From positions 75,851 through 139,850 of the forward strand of contig NZ_JAYTLQ010000010.1 in NCBI RefSeq assembly GCF_043729335.1: 64,000 bases of DNA. Reading direction: 5' to 3'. Numbering within the stretch: position 1 is the first letter of the stretch; each line of letters starts with the position of its first letter. This document shows, in pieces, positions 37,248 to 45,710 of this stretch. Position numbers and translations under genes: made by a program. Under the pieces are notes generated by a model. It was given only the letters and a program-made list of their open reading frames with translations. It had not been told where the DNA came from and did not search any database. This DNA comes from Crenothrix sp043729335 (GTDB taxonomy: Bacteria > Pseudomonadota > Gammaproteobacteria > Methylococcales > Methylomonadaceae).

Positions 37248-38123
37248 TTAACTATAATGGTGACCATCGGTTACAAAACCGGTAACGTCACCAACTATAT
37301 CTATAGCTGTTATAGCAGGTCCTGTATGATCTTCAAAGACAACAGTGTGTGGGCCAGCAGGTTGGCCTGGGAGATTAGCGGTAATATTAACAAGAAGTGC
37401 TCCTGCTCTATCCAGATTTTCGGGCAGACAGTTGTCTTTAAGATATCTGTAGGCATCTCCCGCTTTAGAAACAGTGTCTATTGGGACGTAATTGTTGTAA
37501 GTATCATATAATTTTATAATGCCGTCAGTGACGCTATATTTGTCGAAAGGGCCGAAATCCCCACCCTTGCCCTCAATGATGCCATTACCATTCCCATGGG
37601 CATGACCATTACCATCAGTATCTTTCATAATTTTAGCTGAAGGCAAATCAAGCGTGTCGTATTTATCGAAATTGAATGCTCTATCAAAACCTGTAGGTGC
37701 TTTGGGGCCAAGTGCGCCAAAAACGCCAACGAGTTGAAACGGACTGTCGCCTTTATCAGTGTGGATGGTATCGGGATTAGTTTTGCCTGTGGTTAATTTA
37801 TAAATATCACCCGGGGCACCGGCAACACCGCTACCCCCCCCAGCGCCACCGGCTAAATAATTTTTGCCTGTTCCCCCTTCTAAAGTATCAATGCCTGAGC
37901 CACCGTAAAGTTTGTCATTATCATCGCCGCCATAAAGTTTGTCATCGCCATCGCCGCCGTAAAGCGTGTCATTTTTGGTGAAGCCATAAAGAGTGTCATC
38001 ACCTCCATTGCCATGGATGGTATCTTTTAAGCCACCATTCCCGTTAACCTTAAAGATATTACTGGTAAAAGTATTATCGCCTTTGATTGTATTTGAACTG
38101 TTGTTTCCTTTGTAGGTAGACAT
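37248..38123 (-). CDS. RTX-type calcium-binding repeat protein
   Basis: 291 residues without a signal peptide, as expected for type I secretion. Glycine/aspartate nonapeptide repeats of the GGxGxDxLx type occupy residues about 25-95 (GNGGDDTLYG, GGDGDDKLYG). A second Asp/Gly/His-rich stretch lies near 170 (DTDGNGHAHGNGNG). The C-terminal 100 residues are unique. No T1SS ABC transporter lies nearby; the HlyD-like gene at 62225 is far away. A G8 tract on the coding strand (37834-37841) encodes part of a Gly-rich loop. Function unknown: surface or secreted protein. Confidence 0.8.
   Translation of the reverse strand: MSTYKGNNSSNTIKGDNTFTSNIFKVNGNGGLKDTIHGNGGDDTLYGFTKNDTLYGGDGDDKLYGGDDNDKLYGGSGIDTLEGGTGKNYLAGGAGGGSGVAGAPGDIYKLTTGKTNPDTIHTDKGDSPFQLVGVFGALGPKAPTGFDRAFNFDKYDTLDLPSAKIMKDTDGNGHAHGNGNGIIEGKGGDFGPFDKYSVTDGIIKLYDTYNNYVPIDTVSKAGDAYRYLKDNCLPENLDRAGALLVNITANLPGQPAGPHTVVFEDHTGPAITAIDIVGDVTGFVTDGHHYS
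37834..37841 (-). repeat. Poly-G tract (G8 on coding strand) in the RTX gene
   Basis: Eight C bases on the + strand inside the RTX reading frame. It is a second homopolymeric G tract in a predicted surface/secreted gene. A one-base change would truncate the protein soon after the repeats. Confidence 0.6.
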
Positions 38124-38575
38124 GGGTATTACCTCGATAATTTTATGTATTAATGTAAAAAGATTTTATTGTGCTGCGTTAAGTTCTTACTGGCGATTGC
38201 TTTAATGTGTATTGAGCTATTTTTCCTTAAATGTAAATTAAGAGCTTAACTTAATGTCTATACGCTCAACAAGTGCTTATGATGAGTGGCTTTTGGGCTC
38301 TTAATTTACATTTAATTAACGGCTAATTTAGTAGAATAATGTATGAGTAGTATAAAAAGCTTTAAAGTTTTTTGTGCTGATGAGCAGATTTTATTATGCG
38401 CTCGTTAGCCATGATTACAACATATCAGCAATTTGTTGTAAATGGCTATGTAAAAAATACCAGCGAAATCTGAAGATCAAGTAAATTCGCCCTGATTTTT
38501 TTATATAAATTAAGTGGATGTATTTTGTTTTTACTGGGTGGCGATGTAGAGATAAAAAATATATTTACACTATCA
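38124..38575. other. 452-bp intergenic region upstream of the RTX gene
   Basis: AT-rich and without a convincing gene. It holds a perfect 19-base inverted repeat (38227-38245 and 38297-38315) about 100-190 bases upstream of the RTX start. The holC 3' end forms the far boundary. Confidence 0.6.
38227..38315. repeat. Perfect 19-base inverted repeat, 51-base spacer
   Basis: TTAAATGTAAATTAAGAGC at 38227-38245 and its exact complement at 38297-38315. It ends sharply on both sides. It could be a pair of operator half sites, a long hairpin or the ends of a small element. Confidence 0.7.
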
Positions 38576-39016
38576 TCAATCCAGGTGAGACATTTTGTGG
38601 GTGATCGGCACGATGCTCGCCTGTTGATATTGCCGATAGCGCTGCCTACCCCAGATTTTGGTAGCTTCGCTGTTGTCGAGTATTTCAAGAATGCGCTCGC
38701 TATGCTGAAAGTTTTCGGGACATCGCGATGACAGATTAATGATGGTGTGTTGCCAATGTTCAGGGGGATTGCTGACACCTATTAATACGGTGTTTTCAAT
38801 AGCGGGTAATTCACCGGTAAAAATTTGGTGCGGAATAAAACTACCTGCTCTGAAAGTCCAGAGCAGGTCGTCAATCAGCTGGCTTTGTTCCAGGTTATCA
38901 GTTAGCACGTAGGCAAAACAACCGCTCCGGTAGGCTTTTTCTATTAGCTTACAGGCAAATAGATGGCGCTCTGAGGTGGATTCTGTTGCCAGTACGTAAA
39001 AGCTGATTTCGGGCAT
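38576..39016 (-). CDS. holC: DNA polymerase III chi subunit
   Basis: 146 residues, typical HolC length. It starts EISFYVLATES, with the conserved ACKLIEKAY helix, then W-rich segment LLWTFRAGSFIPHQ. It links the clamp loader to SSB. It lies six bases after pepA, the standard pepA-holC arrangement of gammaproteobacteria. The C-terminus (YRQYQQAS and beyond) is a variable tail. Confidence 0.88.
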   Translation of the reverse strand: MPEISFYVLATESTSERHLFACKLIEKAYRSGCFAYVLTDNLEQSQLIDDLLWTFRAGSFIPHQIFTGELPAIENTVLIGVSNPPEHWQHTIINLSSRCPENFQHSERILEILDNSEATKIWGRQRYRQYQQASIVPITHKMSHLD

Positions 39017-39022
39017 TGCTGC

Positions 39023-40513
39023 TTAAAGTCCTTTGGCGCGATTAATCAAATATTGAGTTAACAGCGGTACAGGCCTTCCTGTTGCCCCTTTTGTCGGCCC
39101 TGAGCGCCATGCCGTGCCGGCAATATCCAAATGTGCCCATCTAAAGTTTTTGGTAAACTGCGACAGAAAACAAGCGGCGGTAATAGTGCCACCGTCTTTA
39201 CTGCCAATGTTGGCCAAATCAGCAAAATTTGATTTTAATTGTTCCTGATACTCTTCCCACAGCGGCAAGCGCCAAAGACTGTCGTTAGCGGTTTCGCTGG
39301 CGGTCAACAGGTCGTTACATAAGGCATCATCATTACCCAGTAAGCCACTGGGCACACGGCCTAAAGCGACTAAACAGGCTCCGGTCAGTGTTGCCAAGTC
39401 AATCACCACATCAGGGTTAAACCTTTCTGCGTAAGTTAAGGTATCGCAAAGTATTAACCGGCCTTCGGCATCGGTATTTAAGATTTCAACGGTTTTGCCA
39501 GACATACTCGTCCAAATGTCGCCCGGTTTATTGGCGTAGCCATCGGGCAGATTTTCAGATGAGGGGATCAGGCCGATAATGTTTAACGGCAAATTCATTT
39601 GAGCGGCTGCCAGTAGCGTGCCCAAAACTGCGGCACCGCCACACATATCGTATTTCATTTCATCCATGCCAGGGCCCGGTTTTAATGAAATACCACCGGC
39701 ATCAAAGGTTAAGCCTTTGCCCACAAAAACTATCGGCTTGCTGTCTTTGTCGCCGCCTTGATAATTTAAGCTAATCAATTTGGCAGGTTCTCGGCTACCG
39801 CGTGATACGGATAGAAAAACGTGCATACCCAAGGCTTCCATATCAGACTCTTCGAGAATGTTAATCGTAAGCTTGTCAGATTTTTTACCCAGCTCTATCG
39901 CTTGTTCGGCCAGAAAAGTCGGGGTACAGATATTGCCCGGTAAGTCGGACAGATGTTTGGTTAAGGCGACACCTTCAGCAATGGCTTTGCCTTGCGCTAA
40001 TCCAGCTTGTGCCAAAGTAATCTGCTCTTGTGGTGCGCTGATAATGATTTTTTCCAGCTTGCTCTCGGTTTCTTTATCAGATTTGAGTGCAGTAAACTGA
40101 TACACCGCATCGCTGAAAACTTCGACAATTTGCCGGGTTTTCCATTGCCAATCGCTATTGCTGACTGAACATTCTGCCAAGCTACAGGCTACGGCTTTAA
40201 GGTGTGGCTTTTTTACACTGTTAACCGCAGCATACAGGGCTTTGCGGAAATTTTTAGCCGACAAAGGTTTGTTTTCGCCCAAGCCGACCAGTAGAATGCG
40301 TTCAATTGCGCTGTTGGGTACAACGTTGATTAATACGCTGTCGCCCAGTTTCCCCTTAATGTCACCACGGTTGATAACGCTATTGATCAAATTCCGCGTA
40401 TTATTGTCCAGCGCATTTGCAGGCAGGCAAAGTTGTAGGTCTTGGTAGACGCCAATCATCGTACAATCAGCTTGCAGTGTTTCTAAGGGGGCAGTTTCTA
40501 TAAAATAGTCCAT
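39023..40513 (-). CDS. pepA: Leucyl aminopeptidase (M17)
   Basis: 496 residues. The metal site lies in VGKGLTFDAGGISLKP and NTDAEGRLIL, with the catalytic Lys and Arg of M17 peptidases. It is a cytoplasmic hexameric di-metal enzyme that removes N-terminal residues. The gene heads a pepA-holC unit and is divergent from lptF. The shared 150-bp promoter region resembles that of many gammaproteobacteria. Confidence 0.95.
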   Translation of the reverse strand: MDYFIETAPLETLQADCTMIGVYQDLQLCLPANALDNNTRNLINSVINRGDIKGKLGDSVLINVVPNSAIERILLVGLGENKPLSAKNFRKALYAAVNSVKKPHLKAVACSLAECSVSNSDWQWKTRQIVEVFSDAVYQFTALKSDKETESKLEKIIISAPQEQITLAQAGLAQGKAIAEGVALTKHLSDLPGNICTPTFLAEQAIELGKKSDKLTINILEESDMEALGMHVFLSVSRGSREPAKLISLNYQGGDKDSKPIVFVGKGLTFDAGGISLKPGPGMDEMKYDMCGGAAVLGTLLAAAQMNLPLNIIGLIPSSENLPDGYANKPGDIWTSMSGKTVEILNTDAEGRLILCDTLTYAERFNPDVVIDLATLTGACLVALGRVPSGLLGNDDALCNDLLTASETANDSLWRLPLWEEYQEQLKSNFADLANIGSKDGGTITAACFLSQFTKNFRWAHLDIAGTAWRSGPTKGATGRPVPLLTQYLINRAKGL

Positions 40514-40662
40514 AGTTTATGTGTGTAGTCTGGCTGAATAGCTGGGTTAAGGATAGGAAAAATCAGGCGCTTGGCATAAGCTCTTTGCCTGTTTTCTAGG
40601 TTTTTGGGTAATATCAGCAAAATTATACAACACAACGCGTGTTTTAATGGGGAGAGAGTCGT

Positions 40663-41799
40663 TTGCAAACAAATTGGCCTAAAGAACATAACACAGTGAG
40701 TCGGCCTTTCGTTACCGTTCTCGATAAAATGATTGTTTTGGATGTGTTAAAGACGCTACTGTCGGTTTGGTCAGTGATTGTAGTGATTATTGTCAGCCGG
40801 GCCTTCATCAGAATTTTGGATAAAGCGGTTGAAGGCCAGGTTTCTAATGAAACATTGCTCACTATGTTGGCGCTTAAAACCGTGATTACTAGCATTGAGT
40901 TATTACCCGCAGCGGTTTTTATGGCGGTATTAATGGTGTTGGGGCGTATGTACAAGGAACATGAAATGGCGGCTGTGGCTTCGGCAGGTGGCGGTTCAGG
41001 AACCATTTATCGAGCCCTGTTTTTGTTGATATTGCCCCTGAGTTTACTGACAGTGGGTTTGTCACTGGTGGTGTCGCCGTGGGCTGAAGCAGGTATGGAA
41101 AAATTGTTGCACAGGGATAAACAATCAGCGGATATTCGTGGCATTTCCGCTGGCAAATTCAGTGAGTACAGTCATGGCGATTTGGTTTTTTATGTTGAAC
41201 ATATCGATGCCAATAAAAAAATGCACAAGGTGTTTGTTCAACAAAAAAGCAAGGGGTATTTAGGTATTATTAATGCCGAGGCAGGACGGTTGGTTGACTT
41301 ACCCACGGGACGCTACATGATTTTTGAACACGGTGAGCGCGTACAGGGTTTTCCGGGCAAATTAGATTACGTTATTGAGAGCTTTGATGAATATGCCGTG
41401 CAAATAGAGGAAAAAAGCAGTTTGCTGGATTTTCCCCGTGAAGCGATGACTAGCGGGGATTTATGGCGCTCCATGGCATCCGCTGATATCGCTGAATTAC
41501 AACGCCGTTGTTTTATCCCGTTAAGCATCTTGTTACTGACTTTTTTGGCTGTGCCGCTGGCGCAGGTTTCGCCACGCGGTGGTATTTATGGCAATATCGC
41601 CATCGGTTTTTTAATTTACTTTACCTATGGCAATTTGGTGCGCGTCAGTCAGGCCTGGGTGACGAATGGCACTATTACAGGCGCTGTGGGCGCTGTGGGT
41701 GTAAATGGTTTATTTTTAATAGTAGGCGGGATTTTATTGGCAAGACTCTATGGTTGGCCGTGGCTTATGCTGAAATTTAGTCATAAGGTTGGCAGATGA
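40663..41799 (+). CDS. lptF: LPS export permease LptF
   Basis: 378 residues. Helices at both termini flank a periplasmic jellyroll (about 130-250), the LptF/LptG architecture. With LptG and LptB it extracts LPS from the inner membrane. The start is taken as TTG 40663 because a strong GGGGAGAGAG ribosome site sits just before it. A GTG at 40696 (residue 12) would also give a normal N-terminus. It overlaps lptG by four bases. Confidence 0.92.
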   Translation: MQTNWPKEHNTVSRPFVTVLDKMIVLDVLKTLLSVWSVIVVIIVSRAFIRILDKAVEGQVSNETLLTMLALKTVITSIELLPAAVFMAVLMVLGRMYKEHEMAAVASAGGGSGTIYRALFLLILPLSLLTVGLSLVVSPWAEAGMEKLLHRDKQSADIRGISAGKFSEYSHGDLVFYVEHIDANKKMHKVFVQQKSKGYLGIINAEAGRLVDLPTGRYMIFEHGERVQGFPGKLDYVIESFDEYAVQIEEKSSLLDFPREAMTSGDLWRSMASADIAELQRRCFIPLSILLLTFLAVPLAQVSPRGGIYGNIAIGFLIYFTYGNLVRVSQAWVTNGTITGAVGAVGVNGLFLIVGGILLARLYGWPWLMLKFSHKVGR

Positions 41800-42863
41800 A
41801 GGTATTAACCTACTATATTGTTAAAGAAATCCTCAAAGGCTCTTTTGTGGCCTTGTTGTGCTTGTTAACGCTGTTTAATCTATTTACTTTCAGCGATGAA
41901 TTAGGCGATCTTGGTAAGGGTCAATACGGGCTAAAAGAGATTGTTTACTACGTTAGTTTAACGTCGCCTACGGTTTTTTATGAATTGATACCGGCATCGG
42001 CATTATTAGGCAGTCTTTTTATATTGGGTAACATGGCCAATAACCGTGAGCTTATTGCCATGCAATCGGCGGGATTATCAGTTTTTGGTATTGTAAAATC
42101 TGCTTTGCTGGCAGGTGCTGTATTGGTGGTGATTGCTTTTTTGGTGGGTGAGTTTATTGCACCACTGGGCGAGCGTATGGGGCAAAAGATTAAGTTAACT
42201 TCGCAAAATCAAAAATCTATCATGCACTCGCGCTATGGATTGTGGATACGGGAAGGCAATCAATTTATTAATGTTAGGCGTATACAAGAGGACGGTAAGC
42301 TTGCCGTTATCAATATGTACGAGATAGATGAACAACGCCACCTACGTCGCCTGGTTTCTGCCAAACAGGCCACTTTTTTGGGCAAACACCAATGGAAGTT
42401 GGAAGGCATTCTGGAATCTGAAGTATCCATCCAGCAAATGCACAGCCGTAAACAAAAGCAACGGATTTGGAAATCATCGATTGATCCGCAGCTGTTTAAA
42501 ATGGTTACGGTAAACCCCAATAACCTATCGCTTTATGATTTGGCCATGTATGTTGATTTTTTGAAAGAGAATCACCAAAAATCGCAGACTTTTGAGCTGG
42601 CTTTTTGGGGGCGGGTTGTTAATCCATTGGTTACGTTTGTGATGTTACTGGTGTCTGTGCCGTTTGTAATAGGTATTAAACGCGGGGTCAGTGTAGGTAG
42701 CCGAATACTAATTGGTGTGGTTATTGGCATGGGCTTTAATATCATTGATAAAATTGCCAGCCATTACGGCTTAATTTATGAGCTTAACGCGCCCTGGGTG
42801 GCAATCCTGCCAAGCCTGTTAATACTGATTGTGACATTATTTGCAATAAGGAAAGCCTATTAA
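41796..42863 (+). CDS. lptG: LPS export permease LptG
   Basis: 355 residues. N-terminal YYIVKEILKGSFVA and three plus three transmembrane helices flank the periplasmic beta-jellyroll. ATGA overlap with lptF implies coupled translation. Functions in the LptB2FG transporter that feeds LPS to LptC and the periplasmic bridge. Confidence 0.93.
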   Translation: MKVLTYYIVKEILKGSFVALLCLLTLFNLFTFSDELGDLGKGQYGLKEIVYYVSLTSPTVFYELIPASALLGSLFILGNMANNRELIAMQSAGLSVFGIVKSALLAGAVLVVIAFLVGEFIAPLGERMGQKIKLTSQNQKSIMHSRYGLWIREGNQFINVRRIQEDGKLAVINMYEIDEQRHLRRLVSAKQATFLGKHQWKLEGILESEVSIQQMHSRKQKQRIWKSSIDPQLFKMVTVNPNNLSLYDLAMYVDFLKENHQKSQTFELAFWGRVVNPLVTFVMLLVSVPFVIGIKRGVSVGSRILIGVVIGMGFNIIDKIASHYGLIYELNAPWVAILPSLLILIVTLFAIRKAY

Positions 42864-43182
42864 AGTCGACAATAGTGGTTTGTGTTTTTGGTGGCTGTGC
42901 AAAGGCATGCCCTGTGTTCAGTAGATTTTGCCGCTATTGCAAATACAATTGTGGATATTATTTGACATAACTCTGTAACATTAGGATTAAATTGATAGTT
43001 TTTGTTGTAAATATCCTGAAAAACCATAAAATAGTCGGCGATTGCGAGGACGTAAATCACCTGATTTCAACAGGGATTAATTTTTAGTCCACAATTAATA
43101 ATGTGTTACTATTTGGTGTTAGTCCTAGTGTTTTTCGGGGCAATATCAGGTCTTATAAACTTAATAAAATTAGGGTATATTT
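42864..43182. other. 319-bp intergenic region upstream of the Ala-rich lipoprotein
   Basis: No gene or strong regulatory motif was recognised. A TTGACA at about 42962 lacks a well-spaced -10 box. Confidence 0.4.
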
Positions 43183-43830
43183 ATGAAAAATAAAGAAATT
43201 ATAGCAGTAAGCCTGGTTAGTTTAGCCCTGTTGGCAGGTTGTGGTGCTGAAGATCAAGGCACGCCGCCCGCCAATGATAGACATGCTGTACCAAAAGAAT
43301 CCAAAGCCAGTTCTATCATCGATTCTGTTAAATCCACAACTGACGCTGCTGTTAATGCGACTAAAGATGCCACAAACTCCGCAGTTGAAGGTGCAGAAAA
43401 TGCAGGCGCAGTTGTTGTTGATACCGCTAAAACAGCGGGTTCTGTTGCCACCGACGCTGCTGGAAAAGCGGCAGACGGCGCAGCCGCAGTAGGTTCAGCG
43501 GCTGTTGATGGCGCTAAAGCGGCAGGTGAAGTTGCAACCGATGCTGCCGGTAAAGTTGCAGAAGGTGCTGCTAACGCAGGTTCTGCTGCGGTTGATGGTG
43601 CTAAAGCGGCGGGTGCTGTAGCAACCGATGCTGCCGGTAAAGTGGCAGAAGGTGCTGCTAACGCAGGTTCAGCGGCTGTTGATGGTGCTAAAGCGGCGGG
43701 TGCTGCTGCAACGGATGCGGCGGGTAAAGTCGCAGAAGGTGCATCTGCTGCGGGTTCTGCTGCCATTGATAGTGCTAAAGCTGTAACTAAAGACGCAAAA
43801 GAGGCTGGTAATAAAGTCTTAACTCACTAA
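43183..43830 (+). CDS. Ala-rich lipoprotein with 29-residue tandem repeats
   Basis: 215 residues. A lipobox LLAGC puts the lipidated Cys at residue 20. The mature part is Ala/Gly/Asp/Lys-rich with four tandem 29-residue units from residue 85 to 200 (AGEVATDAAGKVAEG, then AANAGSAAVDGAKA). Such 11-mer-like helical repeats recall LEA or apolipoprotein-like amphipathic helices, suggesting a membrane or stress role. No exact family is assigned. Followed by a good terminator. Antisense frames here are composition artefacts. Confidence 0.75.
   Translation: MKNKEIIAVSLVSLALLAGCGAEDQGTPPANDRHAVPKESKASSIIDSVKSTTDAAVNATKDATNSAVEGAENAGAVVVDTAKTAGSVATDAAGKAADGAAAVGSAAVDGAKAAGEVATDAAGKVAEGAANAGSAAVDGAKAAGAVATDAAGKVAEGAANAGSAAVDGAKAAGAAATDAAGKVAEGASAAGSAAIDSAKAVTKDAKEAGNKVLTH
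43435..43782 (+). repeat. Four tandem 87-bp coding repeats
   Basis: Four consecutive 87-bp units encode the 29-residue repeats. Units 2 and 3 differ at only a few positions, so copy number could change by recombination. Confidence 0.75.
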
Positions 43831-43838
43831 AAGCGCTG

Positions 43839-43860
43839 AAAATCAGTTACTGATTTTTTA
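43839..43860 (+). terminator. Rho-independent terminator after the lipoprotein gene
   Basis: Stem AAAATCAG / CTGATTTT with loop TTA, followed by T-rich bases. Confidence 0.7.
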
Positions 43861-43870
43861 ATTCGCTCGA

Positions 43871-43901
43871 TCAGGCATTGATACTTAGTGTCGATGCCTG
43901 A
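43871..43901 (+). other. 14-bp hairpin
   Basis: TCAGGCATTGATAC, loop TTA, GTGTCGATGCCTGA: 14 paired positions, two of them G-T. No U tract. It lies 10 bases after the terminator and may be a second terminator or an RNA-stability element. Confidence 0.6.
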
Positions 43902-44197
43902 CGCTCCTCGTAAGCCAACTTAATTCATGCCTTTGTTGTATTTAATGAATGTGTCTTATCTTATCCAGAGTTTAGCGGTGAATTAGGCTTAATGAAAATA
44001 TTGGCATTTTGATGAGATACATTATGCCCGAGCTCATAAATAAATAGTCCATATCACCCCTTTTGCTTTACCATCGCTCTCTTTTTATCATTTTTTTCTA
44101 CAAAAGTTCATGATGCCCGTTAGGCATGGAGTGCTATCTGCCATTAAAATGAGTCGTAAGAATAATCAATTTTCAGTTAGTTAGGGAGTGGAACATC

Positions 44198-44722
44198 GTG
44201 TCAGTTCTAAAATTTAACAATAAACACCCAAGAATCGGCAATTCAGTTTACATAGATGACAGTGCGGTTGTTATTGGTGATGTCAGCATTGGCGATGATG
44301 TATCAATATGGCCGACCTCGGTCATAAGAGGCGATGTTGAAAGTATTACTATCGGTGCAGGCACAAATATTCAAGACGGTTCTGTGCTACATGTTTCCCA
44401 TGCAACGCCTTTTTCAGAAAAAAGTTACCCGCTGGTTATCGGCAAAGGCGTTACTATTGGGCACCGAGCGGTTGTTCATGCCTGTACTATTGGCGATTAC
44501 TGCCTAGTTGGCATGGGATCCATCATTATGGATGACGCTGTCATAGAAGATTACGTTATGTTAGGCGCAGGATCTTTAGTGCCATCTGGAAAAAAACTGG
44601 AAACAGGGCATCTTTACGTAGGGGCTCCGGCTAGGCGCATAAGACCTTTGAAGGATTCTGAACGCGAGTTTTTGGAATATTCTTATCAGCATTACATCCA
44701 GCTAAAAAATCAGTACTTGTAA
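44198..44722 (+). CDS. Gamma carbonic anhydrase-like (YrdA/PaaY) hexapeptide protein
   Basis: 174 residues with a left-handed beta-helix of hexapeptide repeats. Metal-ligand histidines are in VLHVSH and in IGHRAVVHAC. C-terminal helix EFLEYSYQHYIQL matches YrdA-type proteins. Some relatives have carbonic anhydrase activity, others bind other ligands, so the function is uncertain. GTG start at 44198 with a TTAGGGAG ribosome site. A palindromic repeat separates it from the convergent aroE. Confidence 0.85.
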   Translation: MSVLKFNNKHPRIGNSVYIDDSAVVIGDVSIGDDVSIWPTSVIRGDVESITIGAGTNIQDGSVLHVSHATPFSEKSYPLVIGKGVTIGHRAVVHACTIGDYCLVGMGSIIMDDAVIEDYVMLGAGSLVPSGKKLETGHLYVGAPARRIRPLKDSEREFLEYSYQHYIQLKNQYL

Positions 44723-44736
44723 TATTTGGCTATTCA

Positions 44737-44860
44737 CTTAAGGCGGGGCACTCAATAAGGCACACCGTTCTGCCTGAGCTTGTCGAAGGGTGTACGGTGT
44801 GCCGCACATGGTTCGACAAGCTCACCACGAGCGGCACACCTTCACCTGTCCCGCCTTAAG
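44737..44860. repeat. Compound REP-like palindromic element
   Basis: Nested inverted repeats: CTTAAGGCGGG at 44737 / CCCGCCTTAAG ending at 44860; GAGCTTGTCGAA at 44776 / TTCGACAAGCTC ending at 44823; GGCACACCGT at 44759 / ACGGTGTGCC ending at 44803. The inner GAGCTTGTCGAAGGG unit is a widely scattered REP-type motif. It lies between the converging carbonic-anhydrase-like gene and aroE. Confidence 0.75.
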
Positions 44861-44876
44861 TTGGGAGCCTAATATT

Positions 44877-45710
44877 TTATAGCCCGCGCTGTGAATTCAT
44901 GAGTGTAATTACGCTTTGCGTCGCGGGTGTTACTTTACGCCAAATATAAAAAGCCGCAGCGGCTTGCTCCACTAACATTCCTAAGCCATCCAGGCTTTTT
45001 AACGCGTTGTTTGCTAATCCCCAGCGTACGAAAGTCGTGGATTGATTGCTGTAAGCAAGGTCATAACAATACCCGTTTTTTGCCAACAAATTTTCTGGTA
45101 AAGGCGGCAATTCTCCACTTAAGCTGGTTGATGTGGCATTGATAATTAAATCAAATTGCTGAGTAAGCAAATCATCGAATCCACAACCGGAAATCGGACC
45201 CAGATGTCCAAAAACTTGCGCTAGTTCAACAGCTTTATCAACAGTGCGATTAGCAATTACAAGCCGTTGTGGTGATTGCTCTAAAATAGGCTCAATGATG
45301 CCTCGGCTAGCCCCACCTGCGCCTAAAATTAAAATACTACGCTCTTTTAGCGTAATACCGTGATTGTGTATTAAGTCGGTCACTAATCCGATGCCATCAG
45401 TATTATCACCCAGAACAGAACCGTCAGCTTGCAACGCGAGTGTATTCACTGCTCCACTTCTCTGCGCCCGTGGGGTTTTATGATCAGCATAGTGCCATGC
45501 CAATTCTTTTAGCGGGATAGTGCAGTTAAGACCTTTGCCGCCCTCTGTAAAAAAAGTGTTAGCAGCTGTCGCAAATTGTGCGGCGGGTACGCGTTCAGCA
45601 GTATATTGCAGTGATTGCCCGGTTTGTTCGGCAAATAACTGATGGATTTTTGGCGATTTGCTGTGGCCAATCGGGTCGCCGAAAACGGCATATCTGTCGA
45701 GGATTATCAT
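44877..45710 (-). CDS. aroE: Shikimate dehydrogenase
   Basis: 277 residues. YAVFGDPIGHSKSP at the N-terminus, the substrate-binding NCTIPLKE lysine motif, NTDGIG and the NADP loop GAGGASRG. It reduces 3-dehydroshikimate to shikimate in aromatic amino acid synthesis. The start ATG overlaps the hemB stop (ATGA), which is preferred to an upstream GTG at 45722. The pair is therefore probably one transcript. Confidence 0.93.
   Translation of the reverse strand: MIILDRYAVFGDPIGHSKSPKIHQLFAEQTGQSLQYTAERVPAAQFATAANTFFTEGGKGLNCTIPLKELAWHYADHKTPRAQRSGAVNTLALQADGSVLGDNTDGIGLVTDLIHNHGITLKERSILILGAGGASRGIIEPILEQSPQRLVIANRTVDKAVELAQVFGHLGPISGCGFDDLLTQQFDLIINATSTSLSGELPPLPENLLAKNGYCYDLAYSNQSTTFVRWGLANNALKSLDGLGMLVEQAAAAFYIWRKVTPATQSVITLMNSQRGL

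Larger units (their letters stand above)
43831..44197. other. 367-bp intergenic region
   Basis: It begins with a terminator (43839-43860) and a second strong hairpin (43871-43901). The rest is AT-rich leader of the carbonic-anhydrase-like gene, with no gene seen. Confidence 0.6.

Noticed and set aside
43254..43766. 170-codon Ala/Pro-rich antisense frame
   Set aside because: Composition artefact of the repetitive lipoprotein gene on the other strand.
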